A DNA stretch of 64,000 nucleotides from Schizochytrium sp. TIO01 (lineage: Eukaryota; Sar; Bigyra; Thraustochytrida; Thraustochytriidae): positions 3,454,983 through 3,518,982 of the forward strand of contig SMSO01000032.1 of assembly GCA_004764695.1 (NCBI GenBank). The letters are read 5' to 3'. The notes under the pieces are model-generated. The model did not search any database. It saw only the letters and a program-made list of their open reading frames with translations, and was not told the DNA's origin. Shown here piece after piece: positions 12,101 through 21,464 of this stretch. Position 1 is the first letter of the stretch. Every line of letters begins with the position of its first letter. The position numbers were made by a program, and so were the translations under genes.

Positions 12101-14272
12101 TTTGTTTATTTATTGTTTATTCTTGATATTAGAAACGAAAAGTAATTTTAATTTAGAGAAATTAATTGTAAATCTGGAATATTGTGCATACGACAGACAG
12201 CGAGCAAAGTAGGGGTTTACATACCACTAATGGTAGCAGTTGGAGTGAGGAAAGAGGGTGTGCAGATGGATCACCGAGCCCCATTGTAACGGCCGAGCAG
12301 TGCGTGCATTAAGCACCATGCTACATGCGGCACCATGAACATAGATTGCGAATCATTATCATGTTACGATTGTCTTTGCGAATTAATTGAGATGTGCAAA
12401 GCAGCAGCACGCCCACGTAGAGCACGCCTATAAGGACACCACGCCTCGTGCATTTGTAGGCCGAAGTTTGTGCATCCCGCTATCGTTGGCAGCATCATTA
12501 TTATCATAAACACCACGCAGCTTGCTTCGAACGCAATGCACATCGCCAAGGCACAAAACAAATTGCACATGGCATGATGAACCTCGAGGAGTATGCTGCT
12601 CTTGCTGCGAACTCGAACCCAGAGCCCTGCGAACTCAGAGGAACTTGAAGAACTCGGACCATAGACTTCTTTGTGAGCCACGTGTCAAAGCAAAGCTGCG
12701 CAAAGAAAATTATTTATCGCAACCCCAAAGAACAAAAGTGCAGGATGATAATAATGTCTAAAATGCCAAAGTTCGCTTTTCGAGATATATAGGCCGTGCC
12801 TGTGTAGGCCGATACGTAGTGAAGTAGGATCTCAAACAAAGCAGTTGGTAAGAGTCAATCGGTAGGCCCCGAGATGCTTTCCTATCGCATCATCATCGCC
12901 GCCGCTATAGTTAACTCGTGTTTAATTCTCAACGTCCACAGCAAGCATGAATATGAAATACCCTTTTAAAAAACTGTATCACTTCCCGACACGAGGTCAA
13001 AGAAAGCGTTAGTTTTACATCCTTCAAATGGTCCAAAGCCGAACGATCGATGCAGCAAAAAGCTCTTTCTTGTCGTAGAACCTTCATTCCATTTCATTCA
13101 AAGATCTTCAGTTTTTTTGGTTTTTTTTTGTCTTTTTTGTCTTTTGTCTTTTTCTATGGATAAACTTTTTTTATTTTAAATTTATTAACATAATAAGAAA
13201 TAATTAAAAACCGGAAGGGTGCGACCGACCAAATATTATCGTATGTTTCATTAGAGAAGGGCAGTGGTTTTCTTTTTATCTGCTGCCGAGCTAATTCGTT
13301 TCATTCTCTCTGGGGCCAGGGCTGGGGCCGATATTCCTCATGCTCGAGCTGATTAGTTGGTGGCGGAGCTTGCCTCTCGCTATCTGCAGCGCGATCTCAG
13401 CGATTTATGAGAGAGAAGCTGTCTTCATTTTGATTAGTTTTCATCGAAGATGCCGTGTCGCAGCGGAGCCAATTGAAAGAAAGCGCATGAAAAGTAGGAA
13501 GAAAGCGAAAGGGTGTCGAAACTAGAAAACAAAGAGCGAGATGGAAGAAAAAGGCGCACCTAAACAGAAAACCAAAAACCAGAAAAGCCATTGTGCACTC
13601 CAATTTGTGCGCACTCGCTCACAGAGCGTGGCTCTGCTCTGGCTGGGACCGAGGCCAACAAACCAACCCTGATTTTGCACAGCTCTGTCTGTATCACCCA
13701 TGGCCTCTGTTTCGGACAGGCCTAGCCAAGACTAAGTAAGTTATGGCGATGGCTTTGCTGTGAACTCTGTTTTGATTCTAAGAGGCAGGCGCAGCCATTA
13801 GCGCTTTCTACTGCATATGTAGGAGTCTACACCTTTTTACATTTTAAATTATGTTTTAATAGAATAATAATTATAATAATAATTATGATAAATTGCAATG
13901 TTAGGTGTTCTTTGTTTTATCCGAACGCAAAGCAAATGCTCCTGCTCTCTCCGCGACGCCTTCAAAGTGAGCTGTGCAGACACGCAGCCATGGAAGAAAA
14001 AGGAAAAGTAGTTTCACTCTGGCGGAGCTCATAGCTTGAAGTGGCAAGCAATAAGCTTTGAAGTACTCATCCAATCGACCATCTTATTAACCTCTGATCT
14101 TGCAACGATCATCCTGAGTTTTGACGAATTCCACTCCATTTCATCGAAGTTCTTTTTTTTTTAGGTTTTCAATAGTTTTTTTAGTTTTTTAAAAATTATA
14201 AATATACTTATACGTATTTAAGAAGTCCATTCTAGCGTTACACCTCTTCTCTTCTGAACCATGACATGCTCT

Positions 14273-14306
14273 TTCTTATGCATAGTATATTCTTATGTAT
14301 AGTATA
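14273..14306. repeat. 17-bp tandem repeat, two copies
   Basis: TTCTTATGCATAGTATA is followed directly by TTCTTATGTATAGTATA, one mismatch in 17. It lies about 450 bp upstream of the PAN-domain secreted protein, so it could be promoter-proximal, but there is no further evidence of function. Confidence 0.7.
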
Positions 14307-14750
14307 CTGGGCGTCCGACAGACCCTCGAGTTAGAGCTTTTTTGGAGATGAATTTAACAAAATACTTTTATTATTTTTGGGGGTTTTATTATAGAGTTCG
14401 ACTCTTCCTAAACAGGGCGAGCGAGAGTGAATAGGGGAGGAGGAATTTACCAGAATTGTGTAAATACTCTCTTTCCCATTATTCGGCAAAACAAATCAAT
14501 CACAGACAGAAGTGGTGTTGCAAACCCCAAACTTAAGGAGTCTGTGACATCCCGCTTAAGATTATAGAGCTTTGGTTCTCTCTTAAAAACTTAGATTGAA
14601 CTTATTGATTTCATAGTGGAGACACGGGTGTCTACGCTTAAAGTCAACCTACGCTCAAGGAGCAGGCTTTCCCTTGCTCGCCTCTTTCCTGCTCACTAGG
14701 TAGTCAGCAATAACGCGAACCTCAACACACAACACATTTTTGTAGAGACG

Positions 14751-15296
14751 ATGGCCCCCACAATCAAATTCACCGCACTGCTCCTCGTTGCAGGCCTTGC
14801 CGGCGTTGCCAATGCACAGGAATCTACCCCTGATTGCTACAATGAAAACGTGAAACTTGTTGGTCATGTGCTTGAGAACTTCGACGACATTATGAAGATG
14901 GACTTTGAGTGCCACCTCTACTGCCAATATGAGCCTGATTGTGCATCCTGGACTTACTCTGAGACTGACTCCTCCAGCTTGTGCACGCTCTTCTCCAAGG
15001 TTGAGGATGTTATCAAGGATAGCTTCGGATTTATTTCTGGTCCCAAGGACTGTGATATTGAAGGACCCACCTACGTTACACCCACACCCACTTCTGAAGC
15101 TGAGGAGAGTCCTGACGTGCCAGTGAAACCCGAGGAACCCATCATTGAGTGGCCCGTATGGAACGAGACCGACTGGAACAGCACTAACTTTACCATGCCC
15201 ACACCTCTCTACACTGCCCCACCCACCTATGATACAAACTCCACCTTCGCGCCGACCGCGAGCCCTGTGCCGGGCAACTCATCTCTTGGTCTTTAA
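14751..15296 (+). CDS. Small secreted PAN/apple-like protein
   Basis: A 181-codon frame starts with ATG in a good context (gagacgATGGCC). Residues 1-22 form a textbook signal peptide with a Leu/Ala core ending ANA-QE. The mature part has six cysteines (29, 54, 58, 64, 78, 101) with the spacing and the 'DCASWTYS...CTLF' core of a PAN/apple-type module, which usually binds proteins or glycans. After the last cysteine comes a Pro/Thr-rich tail with several N-x-S/T sites (NETDWNSTNFT), as in heterokont cell-wall or surface proteins. There is no GPI-type hydrophobic C-terminus, so it is probably released or wall-associated. Codon use is C-ending and regular, suggesting good expression. Confidence 0.85.
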   Translation: MAPTIKFTALLLVAGLAGVANAQESTPDCYNENVKLVGHVLENFDDIMKMDFECHLYCQYEPDCASWTYSETDSSSLCTLFSKVEDVIKDSFGFISGPKDCDIEGPTYVTPTPTSEAEESPDVPVKPEEPIIEWPVWNETDWNSTNFTMPTPLYTAPPTYDTNSTFAPTASPVPGNSSLGL

Positions 15297-16255
15297 AAAG
15301 GCCCTGTTCCATGATGTCTAACAGAGCGTCTTATACCTCATCATACCTGCTGCATATTTCCCCATTTGTACTCCCTGACCTAAATCAAATCTTTGCGTAC
15401 ACTTTTTGATTTCGCTACTTGGTTCGGAAATCTTGTTTTACACAAGTGACAGACGACATTTGTGAAGGTAATTTGACCCACTCTTTAAAATTAGTTGCGC
15501 ATCACCACGAAAAAATCGATGGACCTTAGTATAATCACCATATTATTCAGGGAGATTTAACCATTTAAACTTGCCTTCTACAAAAAAAGTTCCCACCAAT
15601 AGATCTTGGGATATGGTAGAAGTCCCTTACGCTCATTCGGGACATTTTCTGCTCCACTAATATCTTTCATGGAACATAATAATATTGGCAGATAGCAAAA
15701 ATACCTTCTTGTTGCTTTAGAACCCAGTTCCATAACTATGGTAGTGTAGAGGCTATATTCTGAAGTTTGTGTACCACCAATTAAACTTTTAAAAGGCTAA
15801 ATTTGGATGTTATTATTCTACTGTCATTACAATAGAGAACTATTTTAGTCTTATTGAAGGGGTTGACAAGTGTATTTTGAGCATCAAAACTACTCATGTG
15901 AAAAAACTTACCTGTTAGATCACATGTTGGATGCAGATTACGAAACAAAGACTACCCTCAAAGCTGGCTTCCATGTATCACTATAAACAGTTCAAAAACG
16001 CAGCATGCTCTCAGCATCCATTGATCGAACTTATGCCCTACTTTTAAAATATAATACTATACATTTTCTAGGTGCAGAAATCCTGTGGGCAGATGACCCG
16101 GTCGCATCTCTTTGAATTCCTACAGAGTCAGAGCTGCCACATTACCCTACATCACTGAAAACCCATATTCAACCAAGAATACCACGGCACTTGTCTCTAT
16201 TTTGTGAAGAGACTCCCCGCAAGTTGCATATTACTAGCGGCCCCATAGCTTTCGA

Positions 16256-16307
16256 GCGCGGTAGTAAAGGGTTGGATTCTCTTGTGGGGTCTTGATTTTT
16301 ACCGCGC
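16256..16307. promoter_or_regulatory. 8-bp inverted repeat, PNGase upstream region
   Basis: GCGCGGTA at 16256-16263 is matched by its reverse complement TACCGCGC at 16300-16307, with 36 bases between. It is the most distal of three symmetric elements before the PNGase start. Confidence 0.45.
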
Positions 16308-16322
16308 CGCATGATGCATGAG

Positions 16323-16352
16323 GTTACAAGGGTACGTACGTACCCTTGTAAC
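16323..16352. promoter_or_regulatory. Perfect 30-bp palindrome upstream of PNGase
   Basis: The left half GTTACAAGGGTACGT is followed immediately by its exact reverse complement, giving 30 bases of uninterrupted dyad symmetry with a GTACGTAC centre. It lies 141 bp before the ATG at 16494. It could be a site for a dimeric transcription factor or a cruciform-prone element; which one is unknown. Confidence 0.6.
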
Positions 16353-16380
16353 TAATTGGGACTGTCGTAGGACAAACTTT

Positions 16381-16412
16381 GGTCCCACTTTTTTAATGTT
16401 AGGTCCCACTTT
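16381..16412. promoter_or_regulatory. Two 11-bp direct repeats 21 bp apart
   Basis: GGTCCCACTTT occurs at 16381-16391 and 16402-16412. The 21-bp period equals two turns of B-DNA, so both copies face the same side of the helix, which is typical of paired factor-binding sites. They sit 82-113 bp before the PNGase start codon. Confidence 0.5.
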
Positions 16413-16493
16413 CGAAAGAACACAATCTCTACAGCAAAGCCCGAACCCGTACCAAGCGAACCCAAATCGCAGCCACACCAACTATACATTGCA

Positions 16494-17486
16494 ATGGACG
16501 CTCAGGACTTTGCAGGGCGTCTAGTTGGTGGCCGCTCCACCCGTTCTCGTTTTGAGGATGCCGCCTTGCAACTCAAAGCTACCGCGGCAGTGCCCATTAA
16601 GACCTTCGCTGCAACTCTCAACCTTGAAGGGCCTCCAACTGCAGCAAGTGACGAAGAGTGCGCTCAGTGGGCTCTCAATTGGGCATCAAGGCTTGGCCCT
16701 GAAGACAAGGACCGTCTACTGCTGCAGCTCATGGACTGGTTCAAAAGAGATTTTTTCAAATGGGCAGGAAAACTGGAATGTCCTGGATGTGGTTCTGAAG
16801 ATACAGCCACTGTGCGAATGGCTACTCCGCTAGATCATGAAAAATCGGATCTTGCAGGTCGCGTGGAGGTTAATGAGTGTAAATCATGTGGTTGCGAGTT
16901 CAGATTTCCCAGGTATAATAACCCTGGAAAGCTCCTCGAGACGCGTTTGGGGCGTTGTGGAGAGTGGGCAAATTGTTTTGGCCTTATTCTTTGCGCTCTT
17001 GGATTTGAGACGCGCTATGTGCTTGACTGGACAGACCATGTTTGGTGCGAAGTATGGAGCGACCGCGTCAAGAGATGGGTTCACTGTGACTGCTGTGAGG
17101 GTCCGAACACGATTGACTCACCGTATATGTATGAGGCAGGCTGGGGTAAAAAACTCAACTATATTGTTGCTTTTGGGCTTGACCACGTGGTGGATGTCAC
17201 CCAGCGGTACACGCAGAAGTTTGAAGAACTCAAGCGAGAGCGCCGTCCAATTCCTGAAACTGTAGTCGAAACACTTGTCTTCCAGGAACACAAGAACCAA
17301 GGCAAAGTAGCGCGCCGTAAAGAACACCATGCCGATACTCTCTCTACGCGTTCAAGGCTCCTTATGGAGCAATTCGAGTTCCTGGACAATACTTCGGCTC
17401 GAACTGACTTAAAGGAGGCAGAGCAACAGGGTCGTGTCTCTGGCGAGGCGGAGTGGAAGCGCTTACGTGGAGAGGATGGAAAGTAG
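16494..17486 (+). CDS. PNG1: Peptide:N-glycanase (PNGase, transglutaminase-like)
   Basis: The 330-residue product is the cytosolic amidase that removes N-glycans from misfolded glycoproteins retro-translocated from the ER, turning the glycosylated Asn into Asp before proteasomal decay. The transglutaminase-like core is clear: catalytic Cys155 in GRCGEWAN, His182 in DHVW, Asp199 in WVHCDCCEG, followed by the family motif PYMYEAGWGKKLNYIVAF. A zinc-binding pair C96xxC99 / C129xxC132 precedes the active site, as in yeast Png1 and NGLY1. The length is close to yeast Png1 (about 360 aa); there is no N-terminal PUB domain and no C-terminal PAW domain as in animals. The C-terminal 90 residues are charged and helical. 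The start is the first ATG (gcaATGGAC). It is a single exon with an unusually symmetric promoter. Confidence 0.95.
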   Translation: MDAQDFAGRLVGGRSTRSRFEDAALQLKATAAVPIKTFAATLNLEGPPTAASDEECAQWALNWASRLGPEDKDRLLLQLMDWFKRDFFKWAGKLECPGCGSEDTATVRMATPLDHEKSDLAGRVEVNECKSCGCEFRFPRYNNPGKLLETRLGRCGEWANCFGLILCALGFETRYVLDWTDHVWCEVWSDRVKRWVHCDCCEGPNTIDSPYMYEAGWGKKLNYIVAFGLDHVVDVTQRYTQKFEELKRERRPIPETVVETLVFQEHKNQGKVARRKEHHADTLSTRSRLLMEQFEFLDNTSARTDLKEAEQQGRVSGEAEWKRLRGEDGK

Positions 17487-17773
17487 AGGTCAGATCTCCT
17501 GTTAAAGTTCTTTGTTAGTGGTAGCTTCCAATTTAACTTCAGTTATGCTTATGTCGTTACGTGGACAGATATATGCGTGTATGAATTTAAATGTAATGAG
17601 GAGCTACATATACACTTCTTGGCTTGAGGCTCTTGTTCTTTATTGTTATTTGTTTGCAAGAAGCTACTATCCCTTCATACCTCATCAGGACCTATACTCA
17701 TGGTGCAACTGCATGAGAAAGTTCTCCTATGATAAATAAAAATCGTTCATTATCGTTAGCAGAATACAAGTGG

Positions 17774-18065
17774 AAAAGGGACATGAAGTAAATGTACACT
17801 TTTCATGCTTGTACTACGTTATACAGGACAACGGTGGCGCTACCCCTATCTTTTCGCGCTCACCATTATACTATTGCTTTATCGGTAGAAATTCTCATCT
17901 TTTTTCAATTCAATCAAATAGAAAAGGGGCATTAAGTAAATGTACACTCTTCACGCTTGTATTACGTTATACAGGACAACGGTGGCGTTACCCCTATCTT
18001 TTCGCGCTCACCATTAAACTATTACTTTATTGCTAGAAACTTTCATCTTCTTTTTTCAATTCAAT
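17774..18065. repeat. Tandem 148-151 bp duplication over the nuclease 3' end
   Basis: Copy 1 (about 17774-17914) and copy 2 (about 17922-18065) share long near-identical blocks such as ACAGGACAACGGTGGCG (17823 and 17971) and TATCTTTTCGCGCTCACC. The offset is 148 bp, rising to 151 bp after a 3-bp indel. Copy 2 contains the last codons and stop of the DUF2779 gene (ends at 18033 on the minus strand). Copy 1 is therefore a detached copy of that gene's C-terminal codons and 3' flank. The copies differ at several sites, so the duplication is not very recent. Confidence 0.85.
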
Positions 18066-19703
18066 GAGCTGTTCTCGAAACTCTTCTTCTTCATCGCGTA
18101 TATGAATAGAATCTATAGAGGCTCTCTGAGCAACGAATGCTTCGTCATCAAGTGAAAGGTGCTGGACCAATTCGATCAGCGCAAACGTATCTTTGGCACA
18201 GTACTTCACAAGATCTTCTCGTAGTCTCTCGTGCGTTTTCTGGGAGGTCTCAGGTGTATTGCAAACAAACCAAGCTAGCTGCGCATCTTGCCCATTTCCT
18301 ACAGAACTGCCATCATCATAAAGGATTTGACTGTGTGGAATTCCTTTGACAATCGCTTTGAGAGAGTATGAACCCATTTGCTGAGGTGCGTAGAAATGGG
18401 TCCGACAGAATGATAATGTGTCAAAAAGACGAGCTTCTATGGCCTTTAGGGGTTTTTTGAGGTCCGCACAACTTGGGTGAGCCATGAGTTTTTTCAAGAC
18501 ACCGCGTTCGGCAGCAATAGAGTGAACAAAAATCGGCCCTTCTGTGCCTAGTGAAGCTAGCAAAGTTTCTGCAAATCTGCGATGCAGATTTTCTGTATCA
18601 AACGACAAAAAGGACTCTCCTCCATGAAGTTCAGGAACCTCCTCTGCCGAGGGCCACACGTGTACGGACCATTGAAAAGGTAAAGCATCGCGTGGTTTTG
18701 AACCAGCCATAATAGGAACAACCTGCTGCACCGTTTCAAAGTCCATGCTGTATCGAGGCCAAGGAAGTTGTCTCAGTCTAGAAGCGCACGTCTTTGAGCG
18801 TATTGCGTGATCTTCCTTGTGCGCCCGCCAAAGACGCTGCTCGGAGGGTTTCTTGAGGCTACTCCTGTCGACTTCACGGAGATCATAAACTCCTTTTTTC
18901 GCCCAAAACTCGCTGAGTTGACGTCCAATACGTGGGACGATGCGAATAGGTACTTCTGCATGGTGATCAAGCTCACTTTCACAAAACTTTTTGAACTCGC
19001 AAGGAAAAGGTTTTGTACAATGAGAACCAACCGGCATATCTGGGCATGGGGAGTCTGCAGGCAAAATACCACGAATGAGAAGATCAATGGCTTCCTCGAT
19101 GAACTTGATCCGCTCCCCATGTCTGATTTGCTCCATATCACCATCTTCAGGGTTGTCTCCAGAATATTTTGTGAACTGGAAAAAGCCATCATAGCGGCTT
19201 CGGATAGTATCCCCAGGTACCTCCTCTGGAAGTATAAAGTCTTTATTAATGTTTGCAAGATAGGCACTTCGCAAATCAACGCTGCCGTCCTTGACCACCA
19301 CAAATTTTTGCACAGCAAGGTCATACATGTGGTCATCTCTCAAGGTCGATGACGATTTAATCTCAATCATATCCCAGACGTGACTTCCCTTTTCTGCACG
19401 TTGCAAGACATCAACCCGCACCAGCACTCCATCAGCCTCGAATGTCGCTTCGTAGATGCGATCGACCTCCGGTTCGCACATGGCCTCGTAAGTGGCAGCC
19501 AGGGCCTCCGTTTTGTTCCTAATCTCACTCAAATCGCGCCCAAGCCCAAAATACGAGGGCGCAAACTTCTGTAGACGTTCTCCCATACCTATTAAGAACC
19601 CACTCGGTTCCTCACCTTTTGATGGCTTGTGTATTCTCATCCAAGCGCGCTTTGGGCACCTTATGGCACTCATGACCAGCGTCTTGTTCACTTTCGAGGC
19701 CAT
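18033..19703 (-). CDS. DUF2779 protein: Cas4/RecB-like nuclease plus DEDD-like exonuclease
   Basis: The start is set at the ATG at 19703 (context CCAAGATGGCC), giving 556 aa; the frame is open upstream only to a TTG. The N-terminal half has a PD-(D/E)xK pattern: E85, D98 (VRVDVL), then E114-x-K116 (IEIKSS). Four cysteines, C16 (RCPKRAW) and C229, C235, C241 (CTKPFPCEFKKFC), have the one-plus-three layout of the 4Fe-4S cluster of Cas4 and AddB-type nucleases. The C-terminal half carries D321-x-E323 (YSMDFETV), FVHSIAAERGVL, LFDTLSF, GSYSLKAI and Y501xxxD505 (YCAKDT), as in DEDD-type exonucleases. This arrangement matches the DUF2779 family, known to me mainly from bacteria. Intron-free and without an obvious targeting peptide. 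Substrate unknown; DNA repair or end-processing is inference. It is divergent from the SDR gene. Confidence 0.85.
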   Translation of the reverse strand: MASKVNKTLVMSAIRCPKRAWMRIHKPSKGEEPSGFLIGMGERLQKFAPSYFGLGRDLSEIRNKTEALAATYEAMCEPEVDRIYEATFEADGVLVRVDVLQRAEKGSHVWDMIEIKSSSTLRDDHMYDLAVQKFVVVKDGSVDLRSAYLANINKDFILPEEVPGDTIRSRYDGFFQFTKYSGDNPEDGDMEQIRHGERIKFIEEAIDLLIRGILPADSPCPDMPVGSHCTKPFPCEFKKFCESELDHHAEVPIRIVPRIGRQLSEFWAKKGVYDLREVDRSSLKKPSEQRLWRAHKEDHAIRSKTCASRLRQLPWPRYSMDFETVQQVVPIMAGSKPRDALPFQWSVHVWPSAEEVPELHGGESFLSFDTENLHRRFAETLLASLGTEGPIFVHSIAAERGVLKKLMAHPSCADLKKPLKAIEARLFDTLSFCRTHFYAPQQMGSYSLKAIVKGIPHSQILYDDGSSVGNGQDAQLAWFVCNTPETSQKTHERLREDLVKYCAKDTFALIELVQHLSLDDEAFVAQRASIDSIHIRDEEEEFREQLIELKKEDESF

Positions 19704-20170
19704 CTTGGACAGCAAATCCAAGATAGATATTCCTGTCAAACCAAAGGCAGAACCAGCTCGCTCTCTTCTCTACAGCTAGCTTCGCCGCAGAGGTTGGTGT
19801 CTCTATTGCCTGCAGTTATGAACCTCCCAAGTTGAGCATGAAAACACCAGGATCGAAGCCAGCGGAACCTGTAATTCATTCATTCCATTCCTTCGCAACT
19901 CCGCAAAGAAGAGAAAAAACTTTTACAAGAGAACAAAATCACAAACCTTGGGGCCCCTCAGTTCGGAACTCTCACTGCCTTTTGTTCAGAGAAGCCTAGT
20001 TATCTACCTAGCTCAAACTACTATATGAGAAGTTCTTACACTCAAGAATGATCGAGATGATAGGTAGATTTCGTCGAAGAAGGTCGTGCAGACCCGGATT
20101 GAAAACCCACGAGAGTAGATAGATAGGCACCTCAGATTTTCCCGTTTAGGCTAGAAATAAATTCTCAAAC
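19704..20170. promoter_or_regulatory. Shared divergent promoter region
   Basis: This 467-bp spacer separates the start codons of the minus-strand DUF2779 nuclease and the plus-strand SDR gene, so both promoters must lie in it or overlap it. It contains TACCTAG near 20007 and GATAGGTAG near 20059, variants of a motif that recurs near other gene starts in the window. No further gene is visible. Confidence 0.45.
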
Positions 20171-20863
20171 ATGTCCAAGCTTGCGGTTGTGATTGGCGCT
20201 TCGCGTGGCATTGGCCTTGGCCTTGCGACGCGTCTAGTTGAAGAAGGCTACCGCGTGATCGGCACCTGTCGCAAGGTTCCCGAGGCACTCAGCGGAGACG
20301 ATCTTAAATTCAAGGTCGTTCCTGACATCGACGTCGCCGAGGACTCTTGCGTGGAAAAGCTCCGTGAGGCCTTCAAGGACGAGACCCAGATTGACCTTTT
20401 GATTCACAATGCAGGTGTTGGCGAGCCGGATTGGGGCGTCGAAAAGGTCGCGGATGTGGATCTTAAATTGGCGGCTCATCAAATGAACATCAACTGCTTT
20501 GGAGCCGCTCGTGTCATGACAGCTCTTGGCGACAAGCTTGCCAAGGGCTCCAAGGTCCTTCTTGTCAGTTCCCGTGTGGGTTCTATCGAGGATAACGGCT
20601 CTGGTTGCCACCATGGGTACCGTATGTCAAAGACGGCTCTCAACATGCTCGGCAAGAATCTTAGCAAGGAGTTTGAACCCAAGGGTGTCATTGTCACTCT
20701 TGTCCACCCTGGTCTCGTCAGTACTGACATGACTCACTTTGACCCTAATGGTATCTCCGTGGAAACCAGCGTTGACGGCTTTATGAAGCGTATTAACGAG
20801 CTCTCTGATAAACACCAGGGTTCATTCCTCCATGTTGTGACCGGCGAGGTTTTGCCTTGGTAA
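20171..20863 (+). CDS. Short-chain dehydrogenase/reductase (C-factor/sniffer-like)
   Basis: The 230-residue product is a classical SDR. The Rossmann dinucleotide motif is GASRGIG (9-15), the structural NAG motif is N80-AGV, and the catalytic residues are Asn (MNINCFGA, ~107-108), Ser134 (LLVSSRVGS) and Y150xxxK154 (GYRMSKTALNM). A basic residue after the Gly motif (R12) and R34 in TCRK favour NADP(H). The short length and the HPGLVSTDMT stretch resemble the CsgA C-factor/sniffer carbonyl-reductase-like subgroup. The substrate cannot be told from sequence. The start is the first ATG (aaacATGTCC), and codon use is strongly C-ending, suggesting a well-expressed gene. Confidence 0.93.
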   Translation: MSKLAVVIGASRGIGLGLATRLVEEGYRVIGTCRKVPEALSGDDLKFKVVPDIDVAEDSCVEKLREAFKDETQIDLLIHNAGVGEPDWGVEKVADVDLKLAAHQMNINCFGAARVMTALGDKLAKGSKVLLVSSRVGSIEDNGSGCHHGYRMSKTALNMLGKNLSKEFEPKGVIVTLVHPGLVSTDMTHFDPNGISVETSVDGFMKRINELSDKHQGSFLHVVTGEVLPW

Positions 20864-21161
20864 AGAGAATACATTAAGAAGTTAAGCTGGGCAAGCTTGT
20901 GCGGTCCACAATGCCTCTATACGTTGTCCGTCAGACCTATTCTGCCAACCTTCTTTGCGCAGTTTTTTTGTTTTTGTTTTTTCGAACACAAACTAAATAT
21001 ACAAAATACATCAGTCTGTACAGTTTTTGCAATATTATCGACTTCCTCCTTTATTTCTCCTTGAAGTCCTAGCGTCCTTTCTCCTTACCCTCCCGGCCTG
21101 ACTTTTTCTTTGCCATGAAAATGGAGAGTAGATGTTCGTCCTTCACTCTTGAATTCATTCT

Positions 21162-21464
21162 TCAATTCGGCCAACAAGGACTGATGTCTTTTACGACAGT
21201 GATCTCGAACACCTCAAGCGCAAGAAGGAGATCTTTCGGAAAGATCATGTGGGTAGAAGATTCTCTGAGACATACAACACAGCTGCAGGTTTCCTGAATT
21301 GCTCTGTTTTTCCTTAGGACCAGGTGAGTGGGGTTCGTAGGGAGAAGCACAAATAGCCCGGCGTCTTTCTGGTTTCGTACATGCCCTTTCTCTGAGTTTA
21401 GAATCATCCCAATCTGGCTTTGTTTAAAAAGAGAAGAACAATTGATACTATTTGCAGGAGACAC
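21162..21464 (-). pseudogene. Possible RING-finger gene remnant
   Basis: A 100-codon minus-strand frame contains CSCVVCLRESSTHMIFP, which looks like the first half of a RING finger of the type CxxCLxxxxTHMxFPCGH. The expected CGHxCxC then fails: the frame reads KDLLLALEVFE. Just downstream another frame reads KRHQSLLAELKNEFKSEG for over 30 codons. That pattern fits a frameshifted, decayed gene, or a real gene with an intron I cannot place. It is a weak call. Confidence 0.2.

Larger units (their letters stand above)
5656..14750. other. Gene-poor AT-rich region, 9.1 kb
   Basis: No convincing gene is visible on either strand. Open frames are short (under about 145 codons), low in complexity and start mostly at non-ATG codons. 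Visible structure: many A/T homopolymers, including a T-tract interrupted by one G at about 9152-9178; a 9-10 nt tandem of CAGCATC units at about 7298-7322; CAT/CAA-rich microsatellite sequence at about 10440-10497; AT-only blocks at 12040-12160 and 13140-13210; and a 17-bp tandem at 14273-14306. A 98-codon frame at 9602-9898 (first codon TTG) is not supported by any recognisable motif. Noncoding RNAs or a heavily interrupted gene cannot be excluded by eye. Confidence 0.5.
15297..16493. other. Intergenic region with structured PNGase promoter
   Basis: No gene is visible from 15297 to about 16250. The last 240 bp before the PNGase ATG hold inverted and direct repeats, listed separately. Confidence 0.5.

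Noticed and set aside
18773-19352. Frames of about 180 codons on both strands within the DUF2779 gene
   Set aside because: They overlap a gene with clear family motifs in another frame.
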